Shown here piece after piece: positions 1 to 11,015 of a stretch of DNA of 64,000 nucleotides. The stretch's first letter is position 1. Every line of letters begins with the position of its first letter. Location of the stretch: positions 1,116,001 to 1,180,000 of the forward strand of contig NZ_VTOX01000001.1 in NCBI RefSeq assembly GCF_012184415.1. The letters run 5' to 3'. Below the pieces are notes generated by a model. That model had not been told where the DNA came from, made no database searches, and worked only from the letters and a program-made list of their open reading frames with translations. The DNA is from Ramlibacter lithotrophicus (lineage in GTDB: Bacteria; Pseudomonadota; Gammaproteobacteria; Burkholderiales; Burkholderiaceae_C). The translations under genes and the position numbers were made by a program.

Positions 1-41
1 GGTTCCTCGGACCCGGTCTGGTCCTGCCTCACCTGCCCCAT
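1..41 (-). CDS. possible 5' end of an unidentified gene cut by the window edge
   Basis: An ATG on the minus strand at 41 is preceded by a purine-rich stretch (GGAAAGGGG) that could be a ribosome binding site, and about 13 codons stay open to the window edge. The piece is too short to name. It would be transcribed divergently from the RidA gene, leaving about 160 bases of shared upstream region. This is inference only and could be chance. Confidence 0.22.
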   Translation of the reverse strand, partial: MGQVRQDQTGSEE

Positions 42-199
42 GCTTTGCTTCCCCTTTCCGGCTCTTTTGATCGCAGCGGGCAAAGCGCAGCCCGGGGCGA
101 CGGTGGCGAATCTATCAAGGATCGGCGGTCCGCCACGGGAAGAGGATGTAACGTTGCGCGCGCCTGCGCTCCTACAATCGCGTGACACAAGGAGGCGCC

Positions 200-655
200 A
201 TGAGCGTGTACGACCAACTCGAAGAACTGGGCATCACCCTCCCGCCGGTGGCCGCGCCCGCCGCGGCCTACGTGCCCTTCGTCCAGACCGGCAACCTGGT
301 CTATCTCTCCGGCCACATCGCGAAGAAGGACGGCAAACCCTGGGTCGGCCAGTTCGGCCGCACCATGACGACCGACGAAGGCAAGGCCGCTGCGCGTGCC
401 GTCGCGATCGACCTCATGGGCACCTTGCACGCCGCGGTGGGCGACCTGAACAAGGTGAAACGCATCGTGAAGCTGATGAGCCTGGTCAATTCCACCGGCG
501 ACTTCACCGAGCAGCACCTGGTGACCAACGGCGCGAGCGAACTGCTCGGCCAGGTGTTCGGCGACAAGGGCCAGCACGCGCGCAGCGCCTTCGGCGTCGC
601 GCAGATCCCGCTGGGCGCCTGCGTCGAGATCGAGCTGGTGGTCGAGGTGAGGTAA
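200..655 (+). CDS. RidA/YjgF/UK114 family protein
   Basis: This 151-residue protein has the size and pattern of the RidA family, whose founding members hydrolyse reactive enamine/imine intermediates released by pyridoxal-phosphate enzymes. The core motif LVYLSGHIAKKDGKPWVG near residues 35-52, the central KRIVKLMSLVNSTGDF stretch and the C-terminal ending ACVEIELVVEV fit the family. The variant lacks the usual C-terminal RVEIE arginine context of canonical RidA, so it belongs to a divergent subfamily and deaminase activity is not assured. The ATG at 200 is chosen because a GGAGG ribosome binding site lies at 191-195; an in-frame GTG at 182 is less likely. A TACAAT -10-like element lies at 173-178. 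It is transcribed convergently with parC. Confidence 0.85.
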   Translation: MSVYDQLEELGITLPPVAAPAAAYVPFVQTGNLVYLSGHIAKKDGKPWVGQFGRTMTTDEGKAAARAVAIDLMGTLHAAVGDLNKVKRIVKLMSLVNSTGDFTEQHLVTNGASELLGQVFGDKGQHARSAFGVAQIPLGACVEIELVVEVR

Positions 656-1023
656 GCAGCGCGACTGGCACTGAAGCACCACCTCGAATGCCATCGGCCG
701 GGCGGCCTGGGTGTCGGAGCAAACGCGCGCCACCTGGGTGGCATCGGCCGGCGACCGGGGGTGTCGTTCTCCGCTCCTCTCGCGGACGACCGCCCAGCCG
801 CGCATGAACCATCACATCACCACCGCCCGCGCACGCCACCGGGCGGGCAACCGCGAATGGGTCGCTGCGCCCGACACCCCCAATCGCCGGCCTCGGCGGT
901 GCGGCGTGGCGCTCCACCATGAAGGCGGCAGCCGGTGAGTCGCGGGTAGTTTCTTGCCACCACGGTGGAGCGTCCCCCGCTCGGTGAGCACCCAAGATGG
1001 ACCACCGCCGACCCGGAGTCCGT
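656..1023. other. gene-free convergent spacer between the RidA gene and parC
   Basis: No convincing gene is seen in these 368 bases, which lie between two converging stop codons. Reading frames here are short and rich in Arg, Pro and Gly, as expected for shadow frames in GC-rich DNA. A 7-bp perfect stem (CCGCCCG, 823-829, pairing with 840-846) forms a hairpin without a following T-run; it could slow transcription from either side but is not a classical terminator. Confidence 0.5.
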
Positions 1024-3357
<2,334 letters not shown>

Positions 3358-3396
3358 AGCTCCGTCGCAAAGGCCGGCGCGAGCCGGCCATCTCCC

Positions 3397-4227
3397 TCAC
3401 TCCGAGACCGTCGCGCCCTCGTCCCTGGGCCCGGCCGCCAGCGGCACGCCCGGCGCCTCGCGGGCCGGCAGGTTGCCGCGGCCGCGCGCGCCGCCCACCG
3501 GCAATTCCATCCGCACCCGGCTCGGCGCCGGCCCCTCGCGCGCCGCCAGCTGCGGCGGCTTGAGCAGCCCGTACAACTGCAGCACGGTCTTCACGTAGTT
3601 CTGCGTTTCGCGGTAATTGGGGATGCGGTTGCCCGCGCGCTGCACCGCGCCTTCCCCGGCGTTGTACGCGGCCAGGGCCAGCTCCAGTTGCCCGGGGAAC
3701 AGGTCCAGCAGGTGGCGCAGGTAACGCGCGCCGGTCCTGATGTTGACGCGCGGATCGGCGAGCTTCCTTGCCGTCGGCGTTTTGGCGTCCCCGGTGACGC
3801 CGTAGCGCTGCGCGGTGGCCGGCATCACCTGCATCAGGCCCACCGCGCCCTTGGGCGACACGGCGCCGGCGTCGAAGCCGGACTCGGTGGCGATCACGGC
3901 CTTCAGCAGCTCGTAGTCGATGCCGTGCGCCTTCGATGCCTCGCGCAGGTGGTGCTTGACCTGCTTGTAGGCCGGCGAGACGTCGAAGAACGCCAGCAGC
4001 TTGGATTGCGAGGTCGGCACCGCTACCGGCCGCGGCGTGGCAATGCCCTGAGTGGTGTCGAAGCTCTCGCCGCCCCGGAAGAACAGCTGGTAGCGCTCGT
4101 CGAGCCGCTCGGCCGCGAAATGGGCGACCCCCTTCTCGTCGACATAGCCCCAGACGTCCGCCCGCGCCGCCGGCAGCAGCGCCAGCGCCAGCAACAGCGC
4201 CGCGAGCGTGCGCCAGGCCGCCGTCAT
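3397..4227 (-). CDS. exported lytic transglycosylase with DUF4124-like N-terminus
   Basis: The 276-residue protein begins with a signal peptide (about residues 1-23, ending ARAD) and should act on peptidoglycan in the periplasm, cleaving glycan strands to 1,6-anhydro products. A short DUF4124-like segment (VWGYVDEKGVAHF, 25-37) precedes a Slt-type catalytic domain at roughly 90-225. The catalytic glutamate is E115 in ATESGFDAGAVSPKG, followed by GLMQVMPATAQ (130-140) and AYNAGEGAV (187-195), the classic family 1 signature. The tail beyond 230 is Pro/Arg-rich and not conserved-looking. Its ATG overlaps the GNAT stop codon (ATGA at 4224-4227), so translation is probably coupled. A transglycosylase between parE and parC is common in this order. 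Confidence 0.93.
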   Translation of the reverse strand: MTAAWRTLAALLLALALLPAARADVWGYVDEKGVAHFAAERLDERYQLFFRGGESFDTTQGIATPRPVAVPTSQSKLLAFFDVSPAYKQVKHHLREASKAHGIDYELLKAVIATESGFDAGAVSPKGAVGLMQVMPATAQRYGVTGDAKTPTARKLADPRVNIRTGARYLRHLLDLFPGQLELALAAYNAGEGAVQRAGNRIPNYRETQNYVKTVLQLYGLLKPPQLAAREGPAPSRVRMELPVGGARGRGNLPAREAPGVPLAAGPRDEGATVSE

Positions 4228-4784
4228 GCCGCGAGCTCCAGCGCCGCCGCGCGGCGCGCGTCGAACTCGGGCCGCAACATCGACATGACGGCCAGCGAGT
4301 CAAAACCGTCCGCCACCTTGACGGCGTCGCGCAGGACGCCTTCCTGGACGAAGCCCTCGGCGCGGTACAGCGCCGCCGCGCGGGTGTTGCGGCCCTTCAC
4401 GTCGAGCCAGAGGCGATGGGCGCCAAGGTCGTCGAACGCGATCTTCTTGGCCAGGTGCAGCGCGGCGCGGCCGTAGCCCTGGCGTTTGGTCTGGATGACC
4501 ATCCTCTTGAGTTCCAGCGACAGGTGGCGGCTGCGGCAGCCGACCAGGATCAGGAAGCCCACCGCATCGAGTTGGGGCCCGCCCTCGACGATGAAATGCC
4601 GGAAATCCGGAAAACGGATCGCCGCCTCGTGCTGGGTGCGCTCCCAGGGGGTGATGAACGGCAGGTTGGCGTCGTCCTGCTCCAGGGTCAGCACGAAGTC
4701 GAGGTCGCTCTGCATCGTCGGCCGCAGGCGCACCCGCACGGGCGGGCGGTCCAGGATCGTGTCGGCGGGGCAGGAACGGTTCAT
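4224..4784 (-). CDS. GNAT family N-acetyltransferase
   Basis: The 186-residue product has the GNAT fold signature, including the acetyl-CoA pyrophosphate loop in KRMVIQTKRQGYGRAALH (about 113-130) and the C-terminal RNTRAAALYRAEGF segment typical of RimJ/RimL-like enzymes. It would transfer an acetyl group from acetyl-CoA to an amine; the substrate cannot be told from sequence. The ATG at 4784 lies 10 bases after the parE stop, consistent with an operon, though an internal ATG around residue 24 (MQSDLDF) is possible. The stop codon overlaps the start of the transglycosylase gene. Confidence 0.85.
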   Translation of the reverse strand: MNRSCPADTILDRPPVRVRLRPTMQSDLDFVLTLEQDDANLPFITPWERTQHEAAIRFPDFRHFIVEGGPQLDAVGFLILVGCRSRHLSLELKRMVIQTKRQGYGRAALHLAKKIAFDDLGAHRLWLDVKGRNTRAAALYRAEGFVQEGVLRDAVKVADGFDSLAVMSMLRPEFDARRAAALELAA

Positions 4785-4794
4785 GGGTTGGAAG

Positions 4795-6762
4795 TCAGAC
4801 GTCGATTTCGACGGCGTTGCCGTGCAGCTCCATCAGTTCGCGGCGCGCGGCGGCTTCGCCCTTGCCCATCAGCTTCGTGATGAGCTGCTGGGTCTGCAGG
4901 AAGTCCAGCTGGCCCAGCCGCACCGGCAGCAGCCGGCGGGTATCCGGATTGAGCGTCGTCTCCCACAATTGTTCCGCGCTCATCTCGCCCAGTCCCTTGA
5001 ACCGGCTGATGCTCCAGGCGCCTTCGCGCACGCCTTCCTTGCGCAGCTTGTCCAGGATCGCCGTGAGCTCGCCTTCGTCCAGGGCGTAGCTCTTGGACGC
5101 CGGTTTCTTGCCACGGGCCGGCGCGTCCACGCGAAACAGCGGCGGGCGCGCCACGAAAACATGGCCGGCCTCGATCAGCTTCGGGAAGTGGCGGAAGAAC
5201 AGCGTGAGCAGCAGCACCTGGATGTGCGAGCCGTCGACGTCGGCGTCCGACAGGATGCAGATCTTGCCGTACCTCAAGCCAGACAGGTCGGGACTGTCCT
5301 CGGGGCCGTGCGGATCCACGCCGATCGCCACGGCGATGTCGTGGATCTCGGTGTTGGCGAACAGGCGGTCGCGCTCGACCTCCCAGGTATTGAGCACCTT
5401 GCCGCGCAGCGGCAGCACGGCCTGGCATTCCTTGTCGCGGCCCATCTTTGCGCTGCCGCCGGCGGAGTCGCCTTCCACCAGGAACACCTCGTTGTGGCTC
5501 AGGTCACGGCTCTCGCAGTCGGTCAGCTTGCCGGGCAGCACGGCCACGCCCGACCCCTTGCGCTTTTCCACCTTCTGGCCGGCCTTCTGCCGGCTCTGGG
5601 CCGCCTTGATCGCGAGCTCCGCGAGCTTGCGGCCGTACTCCACATGCTGGTTCAACCACAGCTCCAGCGCCGGCCGCACGAAGCTGGACACCAGCCGCAC
5701 CGCGTCCCGCGAGTTGAGGCGCTCCTTGATCTGGCCCTGGAACTGCGGATCGAGCACCTTGGCCGAAAGCACGTACGAGGCGCGGGCGAAGACGTCCTCC
5801 GGCAGCAGCTTGACGCCCTTGGGCAGCAGCGAATGCAGGTCGATGAAGCTCTTGACGGCGTTGAACAGGCCGTCGCGCAGCCCCGCCTCGTGGGTGCCGC
5901 CGTTGATGGTCGGGATCAGGTTGACGTAGCTCTCGCGCACCGGCTGGCCGTCCTCGGTGAACGCCACCGACCACTGGGCGCCCTCGCCTTCGGCGAAGCT
6001 GTCGTTGTTCTGGGCGAAGCCCTCGCCCTCGAACAGCGGGATCACCGGCTCGCCCGTCAGCGTCTGCAACAGGTAGTCGCGCAGGCCGCCCTTGTACTGC
6101 CAGGACTGGGTGTCGCGCGTCTTCTCGTTGGCCAGCGACACCGTGACGCCCGGCATCAGTACCGCCTTGCTGCGCAGCAGGTGGGCCAGTTCGGCCAGCG
6201 GCAGCTGGGTGGACTCGAAGTACTTCGGATCCGGCCACACGCGCACCGACGTGCCGGAACGCCGGTCGCCTTCCTGCGCCTTGCGCACCTGCAGCGGCTC
6301 GACCACGTCGCCGCCGGCAAAGACGATCCGTGCCACCTGGCCTTCGCGGTGGGTGGTCGCTTCCAGCCGCTTGGCCAGGGCATTGGTCACCGACACGCCG
6401 ACGCCGTGCAGGCCGCCGGAGAAGCTGTACGCCCCGCCCGAACCCTTGTCGAACTTGCCGCCGGCGTGCAGCCGCGTGAACACCAGCTCGATCACCGGCG
6501 CCTTTTCTTCCGGGTGCAGGCCGAACGGGATGCCGCGACCATCGTCGTCGATGCTCACCGAACCGTCGGTGTGCAAGGTGACCTTGATCCGCTTGCCGTG
6601 GCCGGCCAGCGCCTCGTCGGCCGCGTTGTCCAGCACTTCCTGGATCACATGCAGCGTGTTGTCGGTGCGCGTGTACATGCCGGGGCGCTGCTTGACGGGC
6701 TCGAGGCCCTTGAGCACCCGGATGGAACCTTCGGAATAGTCGGGAGGGAGTTTGCTGGCCAT
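4795..6762 (-). CDS. parE: DNA topoisomerase IV subunit B
   Basis: ParE is the ATPase half of topoisomerase IV. The 655-residue protein shows the GHKL ATP-binding site with Glu/Asn in EVLDNAADE (42-50), DDGRG at 73-77 and GGLHGVGVSV at 116-125. The TOPRIM domain carries EGDSAGG with its acidic residue at E430 and the metal-binding DADVDG at 506-511. The start at 6762 gives the usual family N-terminus (MASKLPPDYSEGSIRVLKG); the longer open frame upstream adds 34 residues that do not look like ParE. It heads a minus-strand series with GNAT, transglycosylase and parC, and is divergent from the MFS gene across about 125 bases. Confidence 0.97.
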   Translation of the reverse strand: MASKLPPDYSEGSIRVLKGLEPVKQRPGMYTRTDNTLHVIQEVLDNAADEALAGHGKRIKVTLHTDGSVSIDDDGRGIPFGLHPEEKAPVIELVFTRLHAGGKFDKGSGGAYSFSGGLHGVGVSVTNALAKRLEATTHREGQVARIVFAGGDVVEPLQVRKAQEGDRRSGTSVRVWPDPKYFESTQLPLAELAHLLRSKAVLMPGVTVSLANEKTRDTQSWQYKGGLRDYLLQTLTGEPVIPLFEGEGFAQNNDSFAEGEGAQWSVAFTEDGQPVRESYVNLIPTINGGTHEAGLRDGLFNAVKSFIDLHSLLPKGVKLLPEDVFARASYVLSAKVLDPQFQGQIKERLNSRDAVRLVSSFVRPALELWLNQHVEYGRKLAELAIKAAQSRQKAGQKVEKRKGSGVAVLPGKLTDCESRDLSHNEVFLVEGDSAGGSAKMGRDKECQAVLPLRGKVLNTWEVERDRLFANTEIHDIAVAIGVDPHGPEDSPDLSGLRYGKICILSDADVDGSHIQVLLLTLFFRHFPKLIEAGHVFVARPPLFRVDAPARGKKPASKSYALDEGELTAILDKLRKEGVREGAWSISRFKGLGEMSAEQLWETTLNPDTRRLLPVRLGQLDFLQTQQLITKLMGKGEAAARRELMELHGNAVEIDV

Positions 6763-6887
6763 GGGAGCCGGATTGTATGCCGCCGGCCGGAACTGGCTGT
6801 ACGGACATACAGGTTCATGGCCAGGGCCGCCATGGGGCATCGCCGGGCGCGACAGCAACGGCACGGCGGCTTCGGTACAGTCGCCCG

Positions 6888-8108
6888 ATGCCTCCCGCCG
6901 CCTCCCGCCATCTCCCGCTCGCGCAGGTCCTCGCCTGCGGCGCCGCCATCGTCACGCTGTCCATGGGCATCCGCCACGGCTTCGGCCTGTGGCTGCAGCC
7001 GATCACGCAGGCCCAGGACTGGAGCCGCGAGACCTTCTCGTTCGCCATGGCGATCCAGAACCTGGCCTGGGGCTTCTTCGGCATCTTCGGCGGCATGGCG
7101 GCGGACCGGTTCGGTCCGCTCCGGGTGCTGATCGGCGGTGCCCTCCTGTATGCAGCCGGCCTGCTGGGAATGGCCCTCGCCACCAGCGCGACACTCTTCG
7201 CCCTCACCTCTGGCATCCTGATCGGCGCGGCACTGGCCTGCACCACCTACCCCATCATCTACGGCGTGATCGGGCGCCAGATCGACCCGGCCCGGCGGTC
7301 CTGGGCGATGGGGGCCGCGGCCGCGGCCGGCTCCTTCGGCCAGTTCGTGATGCTTCCCGTCGAGGGCTTCCTGATCGGCGCCGTCGGCTGGCAGCAGTCG
7401 CTCCTGCTGCTCGGCGGCCTGGTGCTGCTGATCGCCCCCATCGCCTTCGGCCTGCGCGAGCCCGGCTTCCAGGGCGGCCATGCGCCGCAGCGCGAGCAGA
7501 GCATCCTGCACGCCGTGCGCGAAGCCTTCCGCAACCCGAGCTTCCAGCTGCTGACGGCGGGTTTCTTCGTCTGCGGGTTCCAGGTGGTCTTCATCGGCGT
7601 GCACATGCCCAGTTACCTCCGCGACCACGGCCTGCCGCCGCACGTCGCCAGCTACGCGCTGGCCCTGGTCGGTCTGTTCAACGTGTTCGGCACCTATATC
7701 GCCGGCTCGCTCGGGCAGAAGCTCGCCAAACGCAAGATCCTCGCCTTCATCTATCTGGCCCGCTCGGTCGCGATCGCGCTCTTCCTGTGGGCACCGCTCA
7801 CGCCGTTGTCGGTGTACCTGTTCTCCGCGGTCATCGGGCTGCTGTGGTTGTCCACGGTGCCGCCCACCAACGCCATCGTGGCCCAGATCTTCGGCGTCGC
7901 GCACTTCTCCATGCTGGGCGGCTTCGTCTTCTTCAGCCACCAGATCGGCTCGTTCCTGGGCGTCTGGCTGGGCGGCCTGCTGTACGACCGCACCGGCAGC
8001 TACGACATCGTCTGGTACATCGCGATCGCGCTGGGGGTGTTCGCCGCGCTGGTGAACCTGCCGGTGCGCGAGTCCCCCATCGTGCGGCGCGTGCCGCAAC
8101 CGGCCTGA
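6888..8108 (+). CDS. MFS transporter
   Basis: The 406-residue protein is very hydrophobic with about 12 predicted membrane segments and belongs to the major facilitator superfamily, most like monocarboxylate/oxalate-formate-type members. The loop 2-3 signature appears as GGMAADRFGPLRVLIGG (around 69-85), and a second, weaker copy AGSLGQKLAKRKILAF lies in the C-terminal half. The ATG at 6888 fits best; the open frame runs further upstream but that part is hydrophilic and lies in the parE promoter region. A second reading frame across the same DNA is Arg/Pro-rich and is a shadow. The substrate is unknown. The stop at 8106-8108 is followed one base later by the next start. Confidence 0.9.
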   Translation: MPPAASRHLPLAQVLACGAAIVTLSMGIRHGFGLWLQPITQAQDWSRETFSFAMAIQNLAWGFFGIFGGMAADRFGPLRVLIGGALLYAAGLLGMALATSATLFALTSGILIGAALACTTYPIIYGVIGRQIDPARRSWAMGAAAAAGSFGQFVMLPVEGFLIGAVGWQQSLLLLGGLVLLIAPIAFGLREPGFQGGHAPQREQSILHAVREAFRNPSFQLLTAGFFVCGFQVVFIGVHMPSYLRDHGLPPHVASYALALVGLFNVFGTYIAGSLGQKLAKRKILAFIYLARSVAIALFLWAPLTPLSVYLFSAVIGLLWLSTVPPTNAIVAQIFGVAHFSMLGGFVFFSHQIGSFLGVWLGGLLYDRTGSYDIVWYIAIALGVFAALVNLPVRESPIVRRVPQPA

Positions 8109-8109
8109 A

Positions 8110-8241
8110 ATGAGCCTTCGCGCGCGCAAGGTCCTCGCCTACGTGGCCGCCGTCGCGGTGCTGCTGGGGGTTTTCGCCCTCTACACGCGGCCCGAGCTGA
8201 TGATCACCATCTCCGAGCAGGTCTGGGCGTGCTTCCAGTGA
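8110..8241 (+). CDS. 43-residue single-pass membrane protein
   Basis: This ORF begins one base after the MFS stop and encodes 43 residues. It has a short basic head (SLRARK), one hydrophobic helix (about residues 8-24, VLAYVAAVAVLLGVFAL), the segment YTRPELMITISEQ and a C-terminal VWACFQ ending with a single cysteine. The composition (codon use, positive-inside topology, tidy stop) looks like a real small membrane protein and not noise, and I recall similar small proteins in Burkholderiales, though this was not checked. Tight coupling to the MFS gene suggests co-translation. No function can be assigned. Confidence 0.7.
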   Translation: MSLRARKVLAYVAAVAVLLGVFALYTRPELMITISEQVWACFQ

Positions 8242-8350
8242 ATGACGCTGCAATTCCTGCGCTGCGCTGCGAAATTGCATCGTGGCCGATCGGCAGGAAA
8301 GCTTGGGACGGCCCGGCGCTTTCCTGAGCATGAAGACAACGAGAGAAGAG

Positions 8351-8893
8351 ATGCACGGCACCGAAACGCCATCCCCCTGGGTCCGGCGCTGGTCGCACCT
8401 GGTGCCGGCCGGCGCGCCGGTGCTCGACGTCGCCTGCGGCGGCGGCCGGCACCTGCGCTGGTTCGCCGGCCGCGGCCATCCCGTCACCGGCATCGACCGC
8501 GCGCCTGAGGCGATCGAGGCAGCCCGCACGTTCGGCGCGGCGCTGCAGGCCGACCTCGAGGACGGCAGCCCGTGGCCGCTTCCCGGCCGCACGTTCGGCG
8601 GCGTGATCGTCACCAATTACCTCTGGCGGCCGCTCTTCCCGCAGTTGCAGGACAGCGTCGCTCCCGGCGGCGCGTTGATCTACGAGACCTTCGCGCTCGG
8701 CAACGAAACCGTCGGGCGGCCGGCGCGCCCGGAGTTCCTGCTGGCCGCCGGCGAGCTGCTGCGCCTGGTCGACCGGCTGCGGGTCGTCGCCTACGAGGAG
8801 GGTTTCCTCGAAGATCCGCCGCGCTTCGTGCAGCGGATCGCCGCCGTGCGTCCGGTCGCGGGTGATGCGGCCCCGCGCTACCTGCTCAAATAG
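8351..8893 (+). CDS. class I SAM-dependent methyltransferase
   Basis: The product (180 residues from this start) has the SAM-binding motif [20 protein letters not shown] near its N-terminus, an acidic motif II residue in [11 protein letters not shown], and a Rossmann-like pattern through [20 protein letters not shown]. It would methylate an unknown small molecule or protein. Three starts are possible in the same frame (GTG 8282, ATG 8330, ATG 8351); 8351 is chosen because a purine-rich GAGAGAAGAG precedes it and the methyltransferase fold starts soon after, but 8330 is nearly as good. It follows the 43-residue membrane protein by about 110 bases and may share its transcript. Confidence 0.8.
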   Translation: MHGTETPSPWVRRWSHLVPAGAPVLDVACGGGRHLRWFAGRGHPVTGIDRAPEAIEAARTFGAALQADLEDGSPWPLPGRTFGGVIVTNYLWRPLFPQLQDSVAPGGALIYETFALGNETVGRPARPEFLLAAGELLRLVDRLRVVAYEEGFLEDPPRFVQRIAAVRPVAGDAAPRYLLK

Positions 8894-8973
8894 TCTCCAC
8901 CTGCGCCGCCGCCGGCGCGGTGCCAGCGAAGCGGCTGGGTAGAATGCCTTTTTTCCCCCTCGAGTACCCGCAC

Positions 8974-9858
8974 ATGACACCGATTACAGGCAGCATCGTG
9001 GCATTGGTGACGCCGATGCACGACGACGGCAGCGTGGACTATCCGTCCCTGCGGAAGCTGGTCGACTGGCACATTGCCGAGGGCACCGACTGCATCGGCG
9101 TGGTGGGGACCACGGGCGAGTCGCCCACCGTCGACGTGCAGGAACACCACGAGATCATCCGCGTCGCGGTGGAGCAGGCCAGGGGCCGCGTGCCGATCAT
9201 GGCCGGCTGCGGCGCCAACTCCACGGCCGAAGCCATCGAGCTGGCCAAGTACGCGAAGAAGACCGGCGCCGACTGCCAGCTGCAGGTCGTGCCCTACTAC
9301 AACAAGCCGACGCAGGAAGGCCAGTACCGGCACTTCCGCGCGATCGCCGAAGCGGTCGACCTCCCGATGGTGCTGTACAACGTGCCGGGCCGCACCGTGG
9401 CCGACCTGCAGCACGACACCGTGCTGCGCCTGGCGCAGGTGCCCGGCATCATCGGCATCAAGGAAGCGACCGGCAACATCGAGCGCGCGCAGTGGCTGAT
9501 CCGCGACGTGCCCGAGGGCTTCGCCGTCTACTCCGGCGACGATCCGACCGCCGTCGCCCTGATGCTGTGCGGCGGGCAAGGCAACGTCAGCGTCACCGCC
9601 AACGTCGCGCCGCGCCTGATGCACGAACTGTGCGTGGCGGCGGTGGCCGGCGACGCCAGGAAGGCGATGGAGATCCAGCGCCGGCTGCTGCCGGTGCACC
9701 GCCACCTGTTCGTGGAAGCCAATCCGATCCCGGTGAAGTGGGCGATGGCCCGCATGGGACTGTGCGGCGGCGCCCTGCGCCTGCCGATGACGCCGCTCGC
9801 GACGGCCAGCGAGCCGGTGGTCGAAGCCGCGCTGCGCGCCAGCGGCCTGCTGGCCTGA
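8974..9858 (+). CDS. dapA: 4-hydroxy-tetrahydrodipicolinate synthase
   Basis: DapA condenses pyruvate with aspartate semialdehyde, the first committed step to lysine and diaminopimelate. The 294-residue length is normal. Catalytic residues are in place: the Schiff-base lysine K163 in [11 protein letters not shown]135 in [11 protein letters not shown]140, and the GTTGES loop at 45-50 that binds pyruvate. The ATG at 8974 matches the family N-terminus ([15 protein letters not shown]). A TAGAAT -10-like element lies at 8940-8945. The gene is followed after 28 bases by bamC and then an MBL hydrolase on the same strand, a common arrangement in Burkholderiales. Confidence 0.97.
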   Translation: MTPITGSIVALVTPMHDDGSVDYPSLRKLVDWHIAEGTDCIGVVGTTGESPTVDVQEHHEIIRVAVEQARGRVPIMAGCGANSTAEAIELAKYAKKTGADCQLQVVPYYNKPTQEGQYRHFRAIAEAVDLPMVLYNVPGRTVADLQHDTVLRLAQVPGIIGIKEATGNIERAQWLIRDVPEGFAVYSGDDPTAVALMLCGGQGNVSVTANVAPRLMHELCVAAVAGDARKAMEIQRRLLPVHRHLFVEANPIPVKWAMARMGLCGGALRLPMTPLATASEPVVEAALRASGLLA

Positions 9859-9886
9859 AGTTCAAGACAAATCCTGAGGGGATGAA

Positions 9887-10969
9887 GTGAAGCAATCTGC
9901 AAGACTCGCGCTGCTGGCGGCGTGCGCCGTGATGGCGCTCTCGGCCTGTTCCGTGCTGGAAGGCGAGAAGGTCGACTACAAGAGCGCCGGCAAGGGCGTG
10001 ACCCTGGAGGTCCCGCCCGACCTGACCCAGCTCTCGCGCGACTCTCGCTACCAGGTGCCCGGCGGCACGGTGACGGCCAGCAGCTTCCAGGTCGGCCAGG
10101 CCGCTCCCGGCGTGCCGACCGCGGCCACGACGCTGGGCGACGTGCGCATCGAACGCGCCGGCACCCAGCGCTGGCTGGTGGTGAACCGCTCCGCCGACCA
10201 GCTGTGGGGACCGGTGCGTGACTTCTGGCTGGAAAGCGGCTTCCTGCTCACGCAGGACGAGGCGGCACTCGGCATCCTGGAGACCGACTGGGCCGAGAAC
10301 CGCGCCAAGATCCCGCAGGACTTCATCCGCAACGCGCTGGGCAAGCTGATCGACTCGGTGTATTCGACCGCCGAGCGCGACAAGTTCCGCACCCGGCTCG
10401 AGCGCACGCCCAGCGGCGGCACCGAGATCTACATCAGCCATCGCGGGATGATCGAGGTGTACAGCAACACCCAGAAGGACCAGACGGTGTGGCAGCCGCG
10501 GCCGTCGGACCCGGAACTGGAAACCGAATTCCTGCGCCGGCTGATGGTCAGGCTCGGCGTGCCGCAGGAGCAGTCGAAGGCCCTGGTGGCGAGCGCGGCC
10601 AGGCCGAGCTCGCGCGTCGCCACGGTGGGCAACACCCCGGTGGTGCAGATCGACGAGGGATTCGATCGCGCCTGGCGCCGCGTCGGCCTGGCCCTGGACC
10701 GCACCGGCTTCACGGTGGAAGACCGCGACCGCGCCCAAGGCATGTACTTCGTTCGCTACGTCGAGCCGAGCGCCGACCGCAAGGAGCCGGGCTGGCTGGC
10801 GAAGCTGTTCGGCCGCGGCGACAAGGACGCCGCGCCGAACAAGTACCGCATCGCGCTCAAGAGCCAGGGCGAGTCGACGACGGTTTCGGTGCTGAACGCG
10901 AGCGGCGGGCCGGAGACCTCCGAGACGGCCAAGCGGATCGTGCAGGTCATCGCGGACGACTTGAAGTAA
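9887..10969 (+). CDS. bamC: outer membrane assembly lipoprotein BamC
   Basis: The 360-residue protein is a lipoprotein: a basic head, a hydrophobic stretch and the lipobox LSAC with the lipidated cysteine at C21. The N-terminal region after the cysteine (EGEKVDYKSAGKGVTLEVPPDLTQL) matches the BamC segment that binds BamD, and two helix-grip domains follow (about 95-215 and 235-355). BamC is an accessory part of the BAM complex that inserts beta-barrel proteins into the outer membrane. The start is a GTG at 9887 with a GAGGGG ribosome binding site just upstream; the ATG at 9882 is followed at once by a stop in its own frame. Confidence 0.93.
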   Translation: MKQSARLALLAACAVMALSACSVLEGEKVDYKSAGKGVTLEVPPDLTQLSRDSRYQVPGGTVTASSFQVGQAAPGVPTAATTLGDVRIERAGTQRWLVVNRSADQLWGPVRDFWLESGFLLTQDEAALGILETDWAENRAKIPQDFIRNALGKLIDSVYSTAERDKFRTRLERTPSGGTEIYISHRGMIEVYSNTQKDQTVWQPRPSDPELETEFLRRLMVRLGVPQEQSKALVASAARPSSRVATVGNTPVVQIDEGFDRAWRRVGLALDRTGFTVEDRDRAQGMYFVRYVEPSADRKEPGWLAKLFGRGDKDAAPNKYRIALKSQGESTTVSVLNASGGPETSETAKRIVQVIADDLK

Positions 10970-10980
10970 AGGTGAAGACA

Positions 10981-11002
10981 CGGGTCCTGCTGCGCGGACC
11001 CG
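10981..11002 (+). terminator. hairpin after bamC, weak terminator candidate
   Basis: A perfect 7-bp stem (CGGGTCC pairing with GGACCCG) with an 8-base loop lies 11 bases after the bamC stop and just before the next start. There is no T-run, so it more likely modulates read-through or mRNA stability than ends transcription. Confidence 0.3.
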
Positions 11003-11015
11003 CGTCCTTGCACGG

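Noticed and set aside
711..938. 75-codon ORF in the spacer before parC
   Set aside because: Arg/His-rich, no ribosome binding site, and no conserved-looking segment.
6752..8113. 453-codon ORF overlapping the MFS gene
   Set aside because: The protein is Arg/Pro-rich with no membrane segments, while the neighbouring frame encodes a clear MFS protein.
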